Of a DNA stretch of 64,000 nucleotides, positions 52,155 through 61,381 are shown piece after piece. The translations under genes and the position numbers were made by a program. Below the pieces are notes generated by a model. It saw only the letters and a list, made by a program, of their open reading frames with translations. It did not search any database and was not told the DNA's origin. The DNA lies in the NCBI GenBank assembly GCA_002450155.1, contig DJYO01000025.1:1-64000 (forward strand), in the 5' to 3' direction. The number at the start of each line of letters is the position of its first letter. Within the stretch, counting starts at the first letter, position 1. The stretch comes from Mageeibacillus sp. UBA6976. GTDB lineage: Bacteria; Bacillota; Clostridia; Saccharofermentanales; Saccharofermentanaceae.

Positions 52155-53035
52155 GGCATATCTCCCTTCCATTCAGGTCTTGAAGATACCTTGTCTATTG
52201 CATCGCAGATTATCTTGGTCTTGCTGGGGTAGGCTATGTCTTTCTCGACTATGAGCTCCCTGATGGCAGGGGCCTTGATAGTGCCTTCTTTTGGATTGAA
52301 TACACTGCCGACCGTACTTGTGATACTGGCATCCACGCTGGAATATTCAAAGGCGAGTGTAGTGTCTATCAGTTTGCAGTCCTTCATTACAAGATTGTCT
52401 ATATAGCATAGTCCCTGCAGGCTCTCGATGGTGCAGCCGATCAATGTAAGATTTCTGGAGTTCCAGCCCAGGTATTCTCCTGAGATAAAGGAGTCGTAGA
52501 CGGTGATGTTCTCACTGTTCCAGAAAGCGTCCTTGGACAGCAGGCGGGAATTGCGGATAACTGCATTTTTAACCCCGTCGAAAGAGTAGTTGCCATCAAG
52601 CTTAAGGTTATCAGCTTCGATATTCGTGCAATTCATGGCAAAGTAATCGCCCCTGGCAGTTATATTCGAAAGCTTGATGTCTTCGCAGTTCCAAAGCGTT
52701 TCCTCTGCATTTGTAAATACGATATCTGAGAGTGTCAGATCGTGGCATCTTCTGAAATTCTTCGGTGCCTGGATAAAAGAATCTGCTGCCTCAAAATGTT
52801 CGGTATACCATACTCCGGCTCTCGCCATCTCAAACCAGGTGCAATCCCTGACCTTGACGTTGTTGCAGTACCAAAGAGGATACTTCCAGCGAAACATTGT
52901 GCCATCGAGCTCGATATTTCTGCTTTCTTTAAGAGGTGATTCTCCATTCTCAAAAACACAGTCTGATATCTTAAGATCACAGCTTGCAAAGAGCGAACGC
53001 TCCCCACTTAAGATCTGTTCTCTGATCTCTTCCAT
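52151..53035 (-). CDS. DUF3737-family protein, beta-helix-like
   Basis: The 294-residue protein is built from short repeated units with CxNxxxxDCxW-like and NLTLIGCTIESL-like strands. This strongly suggests a right-handed parallel beta helix, matching what is known of DUF3737. There is no signal peptide. It begins the three-gene operon with PatB and a hydrolase, with the ribosome binding site GGAGG. Function unknown. Confidence 0.87.
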   Translation of the reverse strand: MEEIREQILSGERSLFASCDLKISDCVFENGESPLKESRNIELDGTMFRWKYPLWYCNNVKVRDCTWFEMARAGVWYTEHFEAADSFIQAPKNFRRCHDLTLSDIVFTNAEETLWNCEDIKLSNITARGDYFAMNCTNIEADNLKLDGNYSFDGVKNAVIRNSRLLSKDAFWNSENITVYDSFISGEYLGWNSRNLTLIGCTIESLQGLCYIDNLVMKDCKLIDTTLAFEYSSVDASITSTVGSVFNPKEGTIKAPAIRELIVEKDIAYPSKTKIICDAIDKVSSRPEWKGDMP

Positions 53036-53084
53036 GTATAAGATCCTCCGTTTCTAACCTTTATATTTTACGACAAACAAATGG

Positions 53085-53090
53085 TATAAT
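53085..53090 (+). promoter_or_regulatory. -10 box before the lipoprotein gene
   Basis: TATAAT 33 bases before the ATG at 53124. A weak TTATAT at 53061-53066 would give an 18-base spacer. Confidence 0.45.
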
Positions 53091-53123
53091 CACGGGTACA
53101 CTGAATATTAACGGGGGATAAAT

Positions 53124-53588
53124 ATGAAACGGAAGATCTGTAGTTGTTTAATTGCTTTTATTATGTTGACGTCCTGCATCTTTGCATCCGGCTGTGGCAG
53201 ACGCAATGCTGAACCTGAACAGGTCGTAACGCTTAAGACTGATTCCTGGATCATGGATAACTATATGCAGGGCATAGAGGAATATGACAATGTCGTTTAC
53301 GAGCAGGTCTATTTTGATCATGGAGAGCGTTCCATAGGCCCCACAGAATCCAGATTCAGAGGAGTTGTATATCTTACAGAAGATGAAGCTCTGAGCCTTA
53401 CGGAGTCATATGAATGGGAAGAGGTTCAGACCACTGAGTTTGAATTTGAGCAGATCACAAGTGATGATCTGGGCGAAGGACCCTGGTATTCATCAACAGA
53501 GTTTAACAAAGATAACTTTAATGCTGTAATCGTTAATTATGTGGTTTTTGACGGCGAGAGGATCGTATTTGACATAAGCCAGATATAA
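53124..53588 (+). CDS. Small lipoprotein of unknown function
   Basis: The 154-residue protein has a signal sequence ending in the lipobox ASGC (Cys about residue 25). The mature region is acidic, with many Glu, Asp and Tyr, and no known domain. The ribosome binding site is GGGGGATA. It converges with the diguanylate cyclase gene, 4 bases apart. Confidence 0.78.
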   Translation: MKRKICSCLIAFIMLTSCIFASGCGRRNAEPEQVVTLKTDSWIMDNYMQGIEEYDNVVYEQVYFDHGERSIGPTESRFRGVVYLTEDEALSLTESYEWEEVQTTEFEFEQITSDDLGEGPWYSSTEFNKDNFNAVIVNYVVFDGERIVFDISQI

Positions 53589-53592
53589 CAGA

Positions 53593-54684
53593 TCAGGATC
53601 TGCGGCGCCTGTCTATGCCGGCTCTGCGGTAATAATCAGATTTATCCTGGTACATCTTCTTATCTGATCTGATGACAGCAGCATTAAGATCCGTCTTATC
53701 GTCTATGAGTGAATATCCTGCTGAAACACTATATCCCTTATCTGCAACCTCGGACTTGATCTTATCCAGTCTGTCACGGATAAGGTCTTCTTTGCCGGTA
53801 AAGAAGAGCAGGATGAATTCATCACCGCCGGTCCTGTAGGCATAGGTATCATCGCTTGCATTGTCCATGATGCATTTACCTATTGTGCACAGTGCCTGAT
53901 CGCCTGCTTCGTGACCCTGAGTATCGTTTAATTCCTTAAGTCCGTTCATATCAAGTGAAGCTACAGCCTTGATGCTCCTTGCATAAGAAGCACTGTCGTC
54001 ATAATAAGCCTGACGGTTTAGCAGGCCGGTGAGACTGTCGCTCCTGTTATCCTTGGAGTATAGGAAGAGATATAAGAACAGGCTGCTTATCATGATGGCT
54101 TCATTCAGGTGAACTCCGCCGTAGGTGGCATCAATGGCAGTCGCTCCCAGACAGAATAAGACGCAGAGCAGGACGATAAATATCCCCAAGCCCTTTTTGT
54201 CTATAATGTCCTTGACGGTAACCCAGACGATCAGCAAAAGATAGACGATGGGCATTGCAAAGACTACATATCCGCAGGGTCCGCGGTAAAACTCATAATC
54301 CTCATTAAAGCCGAAGACGATATCAGTGAAGAATCCGGTGAAGCTGAGGATCAGGCTTACCAGTGCCGGAATCCCGAGGTAGGGTTTCCTGTCCTTGGGA
54401 GAGACTACTACCAACAGTAGCCCGAGTGCTGCAAAGGAACGGAATGTATATCCGGTGGCTGTCCAGAATATGCGCCAGAATCTCATGGCAGGATAAAGGG
54501 ATGCAAAAGTCTCTGCTATATCTTCGATGATAAGAACAAAGCAGCTTACTATCATGATCCAGAAAAAATTCGCCCCGCTGCTTTTAAATGATCTCCTGTT
54601 TAACAGATTGACTGTAAACAGTATTATCACTATCAGAGTAACAAAATGTCTCGATAACATAGCAAAAAACATATATTCCACCAT
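53593..54684 (-). CDS. Membrane diguanylate cyclase (GGDEF)
   Basis: The 363-residue protein has seven or eight N-terminal hydrophobic helices (about residues 8-205). A C-terminal GGDEF domain has the intact TGGDEF active site near residue 286 and ASLDMNGLKELNDTQGHEAGD. It would make cyclic di-GMP, coupling a membrane sensor to adhesion or motility control. An inhibitory RxxD site is not obvious. TATAAT occurs upstream on the minus strand. Confidence 0.92.
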   Translation of the reverse strand: MVEYMFFAMLSRHFVTLIVIILFTVNLLNRRSFKSSGANFFWIMIVSCFVLIIEDIAETFASLYPAMRFWRIFWTATGYTFRSFAALGLLLVVVSPKDRKPYLGIPALVSLILSFTGFFTDIVFGFNEDYEFYRGPCGYVVFAMPIVYLLLIVWVTVKDIIDKKGLGIFIVLLCVLFCLGATAIDATYGGVHLNEAIMISSLFLYLFLYSKDNRSDSLTGLLNRQAYYDDSASYARSIKAVASLDMNGLKELNDTQGHEAGDQALCTIGKCIMDNASDDTYAYRTGGDEFILLFFTGKEDLIRDRLDKIKSEVADKGYSVSAGYSLIDDKTDLNAAVIRSDKKMYQDKSDYYRRAGIDRRRRS

Positions 54685-54753
54685 TAAAACCTAAGCTGAC
54701 CGATAAACAGGATAGGCATATTATAACGCATTATGTTAAGTTTTATCCAAAGC

Positions 54754-56439
54754 TTACTTTCTCCCCAGGAAATGCGGCAGCGCCAATGAGACCAGAAAGG
54801 CTATCAGCGAATTGATGACAGTACCTATGAGCAGTGCAGGTACCAGTATATGGAAAAACATACCGGCTGCTACGCAAAGGGCAGACGGGACAATGCCAAA
54901 GTACAGGAACAGGATCTGGATCATGACTTTGACAGGTGATGCTCCCTCTACCGGCACAGCAAGAGATATAAGCGTTCCCACCACAGTAGCAAAGAAGCTG
55001 ATGGACAGTACAAAGACAAACCACAAAAGGACGGTAAGCGGGTTCGTACCCAGCATTATCCCCGCTATGATCATGGGGATGATAAGGTCTATGGCATTAA
55101 CTGTAAGGCAGCCCAGGATAGACCAGATTATCTTTTCAAAACCCTTGGCAGGGATCAGGAGGAAGAACTCTCTTGAGGTATCTTCTCTTATAGGATCTCC
55201 CAGTGTCCTGTAGAAAGCTATGATGCCCATGGCAGCTGCAGGCAGCAGGAACAGATCCATGCCTTCGGGCCCGTATCTTTTGGCTCCGAAGGATGCAAGG
55301 AATGCTACAAGCAGGTATACGATCATGGTATTGGAGAAGATCTTAAATTTAGCAAATCTGAATCTGTTAAATACAGCCTTGTAAAAGAATACATTGGCTC
55401 CATTACCGTAATGGAAGCCGTCGCGGTCTATAGATCCCGCACGGTCCTTGTCACGTCTTACGGTAGCACCGGAAGAGGCTTGCCGGGCGCTCTCAAGCTG
55501 CTCTGCCTTGAGTTCAGCTGCAAACATAGCATCCTCGTAGAAATCAGCCTTCATCTTCCAGATAAAGAAGACTATGAGGATTATGGATACCATAAACAGC
55601 CCCAGGTATATTCCTGACATTGCAAGGTTTCCTGTTATGGCGTAATAGCTGATACCTCTCAGCCATCCCCAGAAGGGTACCCAGTGAGTGGAAGGGTTTG
55701 CAAAATAACCCTTGAGGGCAGGAACCAGTTCCAGCTTGCCCAAGGCTGCATAGGCTATAAAACCTGCGCCGATCAGACCGTAGAACCCGATAAGGAATTT
55801 ATGGAACTTGTCCGTGGGATTCTGGAATTTGGATGCGATCGTATAGAACGTTACCTGAATAAGAGTGCTGAACATGAGTATGAGCATGTAGACTACTACG
55901 CATGAAAGAGCTCCCCAGAAACCAAGCTTGGCATTTACCATAAGGTTAGGTATCTGGAATAACATGAACAGCGATATCAGGAATGAAGATCCCAGAGAGC
56001 AGGCGAGCCTGAAAAGCATTACCGATTGTGGTTTAAGAGGCGATGCAAACATCATGGGCACATCTGCAGGCTGAAAGATCTTGCCGGAATTCTGGGCGCC
56101 TGCAACATTGGTAGCCAGGATAAGGAAGAATACAGCAGATATGCAGAAATCAACGATGGTCGCAGAATCGAGATCGTATCTTTCCATAAACCCCTTTACA
56201 TCAGCAGACAGGGACATTGAATATCTTTCGCCGTCTTCTGAAGGTGACTCTTCTTCAGATACCTCTGTGGTTTCAACCTGTTCCTGACTCTTTCTTACAG
56301 TAGATGCTATAGACCCTGCGATCCCGCCGAGAAGACCTGCAGCCAGCATGATGACAATGAATATGGCAACCCATGTCTTAAGGAGCTTCTTAAGCGTGTT
56401 AAGGACCGTATGGGTCACATAATATGCAAAAAGTCTCAT
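54754..56439 (-). CDS. ABC exporter membrane subunit
   Basis: The 561-residue protein has about twelve hydrophobic segments, including several N-terminal ones around an acidic external loop, and a conserved-looking central domain with NSGKIFQPADVPMMFASPLKP. This resembles the large permeases of two-component ABC exporters (putative ABC exporter family). It overlaps the ATPase gene by 4 bases and is translated with it. Substrate unknown. Confidence 0.83.
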   Translation of the reverse strand: MRLFAYYVTHTVLNTLKKLLKTWVAIFIVIMLAAGLLGGIAGSIASTVRKSQEQVETTEVSEEESPSEDGERYSMSLSADVKGFMERYDLDSATIVDFCISAVFFLILATNVAGAQNSGKIFQPADVPMMFASPLKPQSVMLFRLACSLGSSFLISLFMLFQIPNLMVNAKLGFWGALSCVVVYMLILMFSTLIQVTFYTIASKFQNPTDKFHKFLIGFYGLIGAGFIAYAALGKLELVPALKGYFANPSTHWVPFWGWLRGISYYAITGNLAMSGIYLGLFMVSIILIVFFIWKMKADFYEDAMFAAELKAEQLESARQASSGATVRRDKDRAGSIDRDGFHYGNGANVFFYKAVFNRFRFAKFKIFSNTMIVYLLVAFLASFGAKRYGPEGMDLFLLPAAAMGIIAFYRTLGDPIREDTSREFFLLIPAKGFEKIIWSILGCLTVNAIDLIIPMIIAGIMLGTNPLTVLLWFVFVLSISFFATVVGTLISLAVPVEGASPVKVMIQILFLYFGIVPSALCVAAGMFFHILVPALLIGTVINSLIAFLVSLALPHFLGRK

Positions 56440-57182
56440 TTATCTTCTCCCGCCATATCTCCGGCATCTATGACCTGATCCTTCTCGATCCCTTCGGTCA
56501 CTTCAAAGAAGATGTCTTCAAGAGTCTTGCCGCTGCCTTCGATCTCGCTGCGCTGGACATTTGCCTTGATCTTACCGCCCTGCATGATTATGGTACGGTC
56601 CCAGAGCATATCCACACTGTCGATAATGTGAGTACTGATAAAAAGAGTCTTACCCCTTTGTCTTAGCTCCTCGATATAGTTCTTGAGTTCCTTGATAGCA
56701 TGAGGATCGAGGCCCAGCATAGGTTCATCCAGTAAGATGATGTCAGGATCGGGCAGAAGGCCCAGACAGAGGTTCAGTTTCTGCTGCATACCCTTGGAAA
56801 GCTCGTCACCGAACTTCTTGCGCTTGTCGTCTAATTCAAATCTCTTAAGGAGCATATCGATACGCTCCTTATAGTCTGTGAGCTTATATGCTCTTGCGAT
56901 AAATTCCATATGCTCTATTACGGTAAGATTCGGATAGAGCGAGGGAAGCTCCGGGATATAACCCAATTGTCTGCGAGCTTCGCTGGTTTTGTTGTTGATC
57001 CCGTTGACCGTAATGGTGCCCTGGAATTTAAGGAAACCGATGATCGATTTGATGATGGTGCTCTTGCCTGCGCCGTTTGGCCCCAAAAGGACTGTAAGAG
57101 ATCCCGGATCTAATGTAAATGAGACATCATCGCATGCAAGATTCTTGCCGTAACGCTTGGTTACGTTCTTAACTTCTAACAT
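56436..57182 (-). CDS. ABC transporter ATP-binding protein
   Basis: The 248-residue ATPase has Walker A GPNGAGKST near residue 35, the signature LSKGMQQKL, Walker B IILLDEPMLGLDP and the H-loop STHI. This is of the exporter-type CcmA/DRA subclass that pairs with the permease encoded next. The start is not preceded by a strong ribosome binding site in the 57183-57222 stretch. Confidence 0.92.
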   Translation of the reverse strand: MLEVKNVTKRYGKNLACDDVSFTLDPGSLTVLLGPNGAGKSTIIKSIIGFLKFQGTITVNGINNKTSEARRQLGYIPELPSLYPNLTVIEHMEFIARAYKLTDYKERIDMLLKRFELDDKRKKFGDELSKGMQQKLNLCLGLLPDPDIILLDEPMLGLDPHAIKELKNYIEELRQRGKTLFISTHIIDSVDMLWDRTIIMQGGKIKANVQRSEIEGSGKTLEDIFFEVTEGIEKDQVIDAGDMAGEDK

Positions 57183-57222
57183 ATATCTTTACCCCCATAT
57201 CCACATTCTGTGGCAAATTTCG

Positions 57223-57350
57223 CTAATTATTTTGCCATTTACGGAGGTTATAATCAACCGTTACGTTTTTGTTCTGTAATAATTTAAGCAGAGCTTCCAG
57301 GCCCTTCTTCCGTGTTTCCGTAAGAAGGATCTTTCTGTTATTGCAGGTCC
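57223..57350 (-). pseudogene. C-terminal gene fragment cut off at the IS right end
   Basis: The minus strand carries an open frame ending at TAG (57223-57225), with coding-like content such as RKILLTETRKKGLEALLKLL. It has no start codon and begins where the IS605 right end stops. It is probably the 3' end of a gene whose front was lost in the insertion or a later deletion. Family not recognised. Confidence 0.4.
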
Positions 57351-57352
57351 TG

Positions 57353-57406
57353 ATGTAGTGGTCGCTGAAACAAGAATCCCACGACTTTGGTCGTGTGGAG
57401 TGTCAA
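57353..57406 (+). mobile_element. Solo IS200/IS605 right end (omega-RNA-like)
   Basis: These 54 bases match the right end at 282-335 with only four differences, all in and around the hairpin. They include GTAGTGGTCGCTGAAACAAG, the hairpin CGACTTTGGTCG and the terminal GAGTGTCAA. No tnpB is attached. The end point falls in the last codons of the DUF3267-like gene, whose stop codon is formed by it. Confidence 0.8.
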
Positions 57407-58050
57407 CTTTCGAATACAACAAGTCCGCACTCTGTGGGATGATCCATCAGGACTATTGTCTTGCCTTTTGTCCTGTACTTAAGGAGCATTGCCGAGATCA
57501 GGATGTCTCCTGATCCACCGAGACACTGGATCAGCGCAGCTATCATGACCTCAGGACTTGCGATAATGATCCCTACGATGCCAAGGATTATTCCAAGTAC
57601 AGTCATGGGCATCATGGATCCGAACAGATACATCCCTTTGGACAGGGGCGATGCACAGTAGCAATAGGGTGTAAGATTGCTGGCTATAAATCCGAATTCT
57701 ATATCCTTCAGGTGGTTCTTGGCACTTATGGACCAGGACAAGCCGTGGATACATTCGTGTACTACTGCAAGTGGAATGCAGGATAGACCTGCGAGTATGA
57801 GTCCCCATCCATTGCCGTCCAACAGGGAGTTGACGGGAGCTTTGCCGTGAATTACAAAAAATACGATTACAAGGGCAGCCATAAAAGGCAATGTCAGAAG
57901 AGGTCCTACTACATTTGCCTTGAGTATGGAGATGATAAGATCTTTGCGGACATATCCCTGATCTGTAAGAGAAGCTGAAATTGCTTCAAATCTCTCCAGC
58001 CTTTTGGCTTCCTTGTCTGTAAGCTTACGTTCTTTTTTATCGTTATCCAT
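57403..58050 (-). CDS. DUF3267-like membrane metallopeptidase
   Basis: The 215-residue protein has four or five membrane helices and HECIHG near residue 98, an HExxH metal site, followed by a second half with GGSGD. This matches DUF3267 proteins. The last codon and the TGA stop are formed by an IS605 right end, so the original C-terminus may have been a few residues different. The start follows CCGGAG and is divergent from the gene at 58095. Substrate unknown. Confidence 0.85.
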   Translation of the reverse strand: MDNDKKERKLTDKEAKRLERFEAISASLTDQGYVRKDLIISILKANVVGPLLTLPFMAALVIVFFVIHGKAPVNSLLDGNGWGLILAGLSCIPLAVVHECIHGLSWSISAKNHLKDIEFGFIASNLTPYCYCASPLSKGMYLFGSMMPMTVLGIILGIVGIIIASPEVMIAALIQCLGGSGDILISAMLLKYRTKGKTIVLMDHPTECGLVVFES

Positions 58051-58082
58051 TATGTTTCTCCGGTCTGAAATCTATTCTGTAC

Positions 58083-58088
58083 TATAAT
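58083..58088 (+). promoter_or_regulatory. -10 box of a probably leaderless mRNA
   Basis: TATAAT ends 6 bases before the ATG at 58095, the same spacing as at cca and at 61382. No Shine-Dalgarno sequence is present. Confidence 0.6.
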
Positions 58089-58094
58089 ATCACT

Positions 58095-58610
58095 ATGAGA
58101 TTTGCAAATGTATTGACAGAGAAGATCCCCATCATGCTGGCGGATTTCCTTACAGGCGGTTTTACCGGCTGGGTCTATGAGACTGTTATAACATCCATAG
58201 CTTTCGGCAGATTTGAAGACAGGGGAGTGCTTCCTGTTCCTATCCTTCCCATATACGGCTTCTTTGCGCTTATACTCTCTTTCCTTGTTAAGAGGGAGAC
58301 CAACATTGCCCTTTTGTTTATACTCTCCTCTGCGGGAGCTACCATATTTGAGCTTATGGGCGCATATCTTACAGAAAGCCTTATGGGGGAGAGGCTGTGG
58401 GATTATGGCGACTGGCCTCTCAATTTCTTTGATGGCAGGATCTCGGTCTTCTCCAGTCTTATCTTCGGAGGGATGTGCTGTTTTTTTGTTAAACTCCTCC
58501 ATCCCCTGATCCTAAAAATACAGGGAAGAACTCCAAAAGCCTTCCCTGCAGTAGTTTATGTAATTACAGCTGTCCTTGCAGCGATCTGTATTATCAGAGC
58601 TGCGGCGTAG
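58095..58610 (+). CDS. PF06541-type membrane protein (ABC_trans_CmpB)
   Basis: The 171-residue protein has four hydrophobic segments. It carries the family pattern: GWVYETV near residue 25, RGVLPVPILPIYGF near 49, and GERLWDYGDWPLNFFDG near 103. The family is called a putative ABC transporter permease, but the real function is not settled. The start has no ribosome binding site and lies 6 bases after TATAAT. It overlaps convergently with the HerA-like gene. Confidence 0.82.
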   Translation: MRFANVLTEKIPIMLADFLTGGFTGWVYETVITSIAFGRFEDRGVLPVPILPIYGFFALILSFLVKRETNIALLFILSSAGATIFELMGAYLTESLMGERLWDYGDWPLNFFDGRISVFSSLIFGGMCCFFVKLLHPLILKIQGRTPKAFPAVVYVITAVLAAICIIRAAA

Positions 58611-60213
58611 CGTTATCCTGTGTTCTCGAACTCTTATTAACATGGATGAACATGTTGTGGAGCAGGTTTACGCTGGTAAGGATAACTTCACCCTGATTTA
58701 GCTTACGCACATGCTTTATCGCATAATCGTCAAGGTGTGTCTCAACTGCCTTGATCTCGTCGTTGAGCATGAGTCTGTGGATCAGGAGAGTACCGATCTG
58801 ACCGAAGAGAACAGGAGATACGTCCTTAGGGTTCTGTGTTGTCAGATAGAGGAAGATACCCTTCTTACGGCCCTCTCTTGCAAGGAGTGTAAGACCGCCA
58901 TGGAACTCAGCATCAGAATACTGGGACTTGGCATATCTGTGAACCTCGTCGATAAAGAATACGAAGGGGATGATATCATCCTGAGCGATTACGAAGTTAC
59001 TTACAAGGTCGATTACCATTCCGCCGATACCTTCAGCAGCACCGAGAGATGATGCATCGATATAGAGGCTCCTGTTGGGGAGGTGTACAAACTCTGAGAT
59101 AACGTCCAGGAGGTTGTACATATCCGGATCATCAGAGAAGAATGAGAGGAATCTCGTATTTGTCATCTGATACTGGATCTTCTGGATAAGGGAGTTGTTG
59201 GCATTAGCCTTGAGAGTATCGTAACGGTACTTAAAGTTAAAGTTGTTGTCTCTGTCAGGCTCGCATACTGACTCAGCCTGGATCTGCTCAGGCAGGAGGG
59301 AGAGGTCAAATTCGGTATTGCCGGCGCTGACCTTAGCCAAGTTCTCCTGAACTTCCTCGATATCCTCACCGATCTTGGAGTAGTATCCGTCTTCGCCGAT
59401 CATGCGCATATAGCGGAGGGAGGTAATAGCCTCTGCGAGCACCGCACCCTCGCTGTTATTTGTAGTCTCGAAAAGCTTCTCCCACTGCTGCATCGTTACC
59501 TTACCGGGAGAGATCGTGGTATCTACGCCCAGAGTGAGCTTGGTGATCTCATCATCTGTGAAGGCGTCCCTGTACTCGCCGGTAGGATCGATGATAAGAG
59601 CCTTACGCTTTGTTGTAATGATCTTATCAAGTATGGAGAGCGCTGTTGTGGACTTACCGCTGTTCGTAGCGCCTATGCACATAAGGTGACGGTTGAAGAG
59701 TGTGCTGGGCTTAAGTGATACTGCAGCAGTCGATCTGTTGATATATGTTGCGAATGAAGGGAGGGGCTCCTCCTCTTCTGCTGAGAACTCAAGGGAATCG
59801 ATAAAGATCTGGTAGACCTTGTCAGTTGCGAGGTAGACTTTGTCGGTGATGCCTAAGGTCTTGAAGCCTGCGAGATCGAACTTGTCTCTTTCAGGGATCA
59901 TGAGAGCAATGGTGTCGATGCTTATCTCGTGGTAATCTGCGGCAGGTTCATCTGCAAGAGATGACATCTCGTAGATATTCTTTCTGGATGACTTGTTCTC
60001 AAAGACTTCACCGAGGAATATTCCTGCAGTTGAATCTATTACTACAAAGTAGTTGATGGTGTTAGGCATAAAGGCGTTGCTGAACTTATTCCTGTCAGAC
60101 ATGAGATCGATGTTGTCGACCTGCGCGATGCTGCAGCCTCTGTATACCTGTGTTACTTTGCCGATGTAATAATCCTGAAGATTAAGTCCGCTGTATAGAG
60201 TTTCCAGTGTCAT
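58594..60213 (-). CDS. HerA-like ATPase (DUF87)
   Basis: The 539-residue protein has an N-terminal beta-barrel-like HAS domain (about 10-150) and a FtsK/HerA ATPase domain. Walker A is GATNSGKST (181-189) and Walker B is FVFFIDEVHR near residue 420. A conserved ALIIDPTGEYRD and TTQNPKDV follow family patterns. HerA ATPases form hexamers that pump DNA, often with NurA nuclease, but no nurA is adjacent. The start at 60213 follows GGAG; a longer upstream frame is rejected. It is a monocistronic gene. Confidence 0.88.
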   Translation of the reverse strand: MTLETLYSGLNLQDYYIGKVTQVYRGCSIAQVDNIDLMSDRNKFSNAFMPNTINYFVVIDSTAGIFLGEVFENKSSRKNIYEMSSLADEPAADYHEISIDTIALMIPERDKFDLAGFKTLGITDKVYLATDKVYQIFIDSLEFSAEEEEPLPSFATYINRSTAAVSLKPSTLFNRHLMCIGATNSGKSTTALSILDKIITTKRKALIIDPTGEYRDAFTDDEITKLTLGVDTTISPGKVTMQQWEKLFETTNNSEGAVLAEAITSLRYMRMIGEDGYYSKIGEDIEEVQENLAKVSAGNTEFDLSLLPEQIQAESVCEPDRDNNFNFKYRYDTLKANANNSLIQKIQYQMTNTRFLSFFSDDPDMYNLLDVISEFVHLPNRSLYIDASSLGAAEGIGGMVIDLVSNFVIAQDDIIPFVFFIDEVHRYAKSQYSDAEFHGGLTLLAREGRKKGIFLYLTTQNPKDVSPVLFGQIGTLLIHRLMLNDEIKAVETHLDDYAIKHVRKLNQGEVILTSVNLLHNMFIHVNKSSRTQDNATPQL

Positions 60214-60440
60214 TTTAAATGCGCTCCTCTGATTTCTGTTACTGACAGGATCAGGGGTGCAAGACCATGTCAGTTTATAGAGATTAATATAAAATAATAA
60301 AATTATAATTCTCCGAACAAAGTATGAACAGTTAGCGACCAAAAGTTAATAATTATCTTGGCACAAAACTACAAAGAGTTTTTTGGTAATATAGTACAAT
60401 CGTGTTTTTGGGTAATATATGTATATGGGGAGGAAGACTT

Positions 60441-61091
60441 ATGGATTACAGAGTCATAGATAAGGACAAATACTATAGAAATGGGGTGTTCCGCCATTTT
60501 ACCGAGGACTGTAAATGTTCAGTCTCCATGACGGCGAGAATAGATGTTACAGACCTGGTCTTTTACTCAAAAAGGACGGATACCAAATTTTACATCAATT
60601 TTCTGTACATTTTGACCAAAGTGCTGAATTCAAGGGAAGATTACAGGATGGGATATCTGTGGCAGACTGACGAGCTTATATGCTACGACAGGATAAATCC
60701 TACACACTATGTATTCCATGAAGATACCGAGACCTGCACCCCTGTCTATTCAGAGTATTGTGAGGATTACAAGGCATTCTATGAGCAGGTATCCGCAGAT
60801 ATCCAAAGGGCAAAGCAGAGCAGGGAATATATGCTCGATTCTCAAAACCACCCCAACTGGTTCGATGCTTCCTATATCTCCTGGCTGTCCTATGATTCCA
60901 TGAACATAGAATTGCCTGACGGGTATCTGTATTTCGCACCGATAGTAAACTGGGGGCGCTACAGATCTGAGGGGGAGAGATTACTCATGCCCCTGACCGT
61001 CAGGCTAAATCACGCAATAGCGGATGGATTCCTTGTTTCTAATGTGTTCAGGCTCATTGATAAGGAGATAAGTTCCTTACCACTGTCTTAA
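60441..61091 (+). CDS. Chloramphenicol acetyltransferase-like acyltransferase
   Basis: The 216-residue protein is of CatA size and layout: FRHFTEDCKCSVSMTARIDVT at the start and the catalytic motif LNHAIADGFLVSNVF near the end, containing the active-site His and Asp-Gly. The usual first His of HHAxxDG is Asn here. The start ATG 60441 follows GGGGAGG; an earlier in-frame start is rejected. It may acetylate xenobiotics rather than chloramphenicol itself. Confidence 0.85.
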   Translation: MDYRVIDKDKYYRNGVFRHFTEDCKCSVSMTARIDVTDLVFYSKRTDTKFYINFLYILTKVLNSREDYRMGYLWQTDELICYDRINPTHYVFHEDTETCTPVYSEYCEDYKAFYEQVSADIQRAKQSREYMLDSQNHPNWFDASYISWLSYDSMNIELPDGYLYFAPIVNWGRYRSEGERLLMPLTVRLNHAIADGFLVSNVFRLIDKEISSLPLS

Positions 61092-61307
61092 CGGCTCTCC
61101 CACATTGTCCTTGAATGTGCCAAGGATGATCTTGACGAGATCTATGATCCAGCCGATTCCGAAGAAACCCGCTGTAAACAGGTAGATAAGACCTGTACCG
61201 ATCTTGCCTACATAAAATCTGTGAGCACCGAATTCTCCTAGGAAGATGCAAAGGAGAAGCGCTGCAAGTCTGCTCTTGTTAGATGTGTTTGTTACGTAAG
61301 TCGTCAT
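61077..61307 (-). CDS. TM2-domain membrane protein
   Basis: The 76-residue protein is a single TM2 domain: two helices around GEFGAHRFYVGKIGTG and a following IDLVKII segment. The ribosome binding site GGAGGTGAT precedes ATG 61307, and a TATAAT is found upstream on that strand. It overlaps convergently with the CAT-like gene by 15 bases. Function unknown. Confidence 0.88.
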   Translation of the reverse strand: MTTYVTNTSNKSRLAALLLCIFLGEFGAHRFYVGKIGTGLIYLFTAGFFGIGWIIDLVKIILGTFKDNVGEPLRQW

Positions 61308-61369
61308 TATCTATCACCTCCATTAGATGTGATTATAGAGTAGATTATGCCATTTATCAAATCGCATAG

Positions 61370-61375
61370 TATAAT
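61370..61375 (+). promoter_or_regulatory. -10 box of a probably leaderless mRNA
   Basis: TATAAT ends 6 bases before ATG 61382, with no ribosome binding site between. Confidence 0.6.
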
Positions 61376-61381
61376 GTGTGG

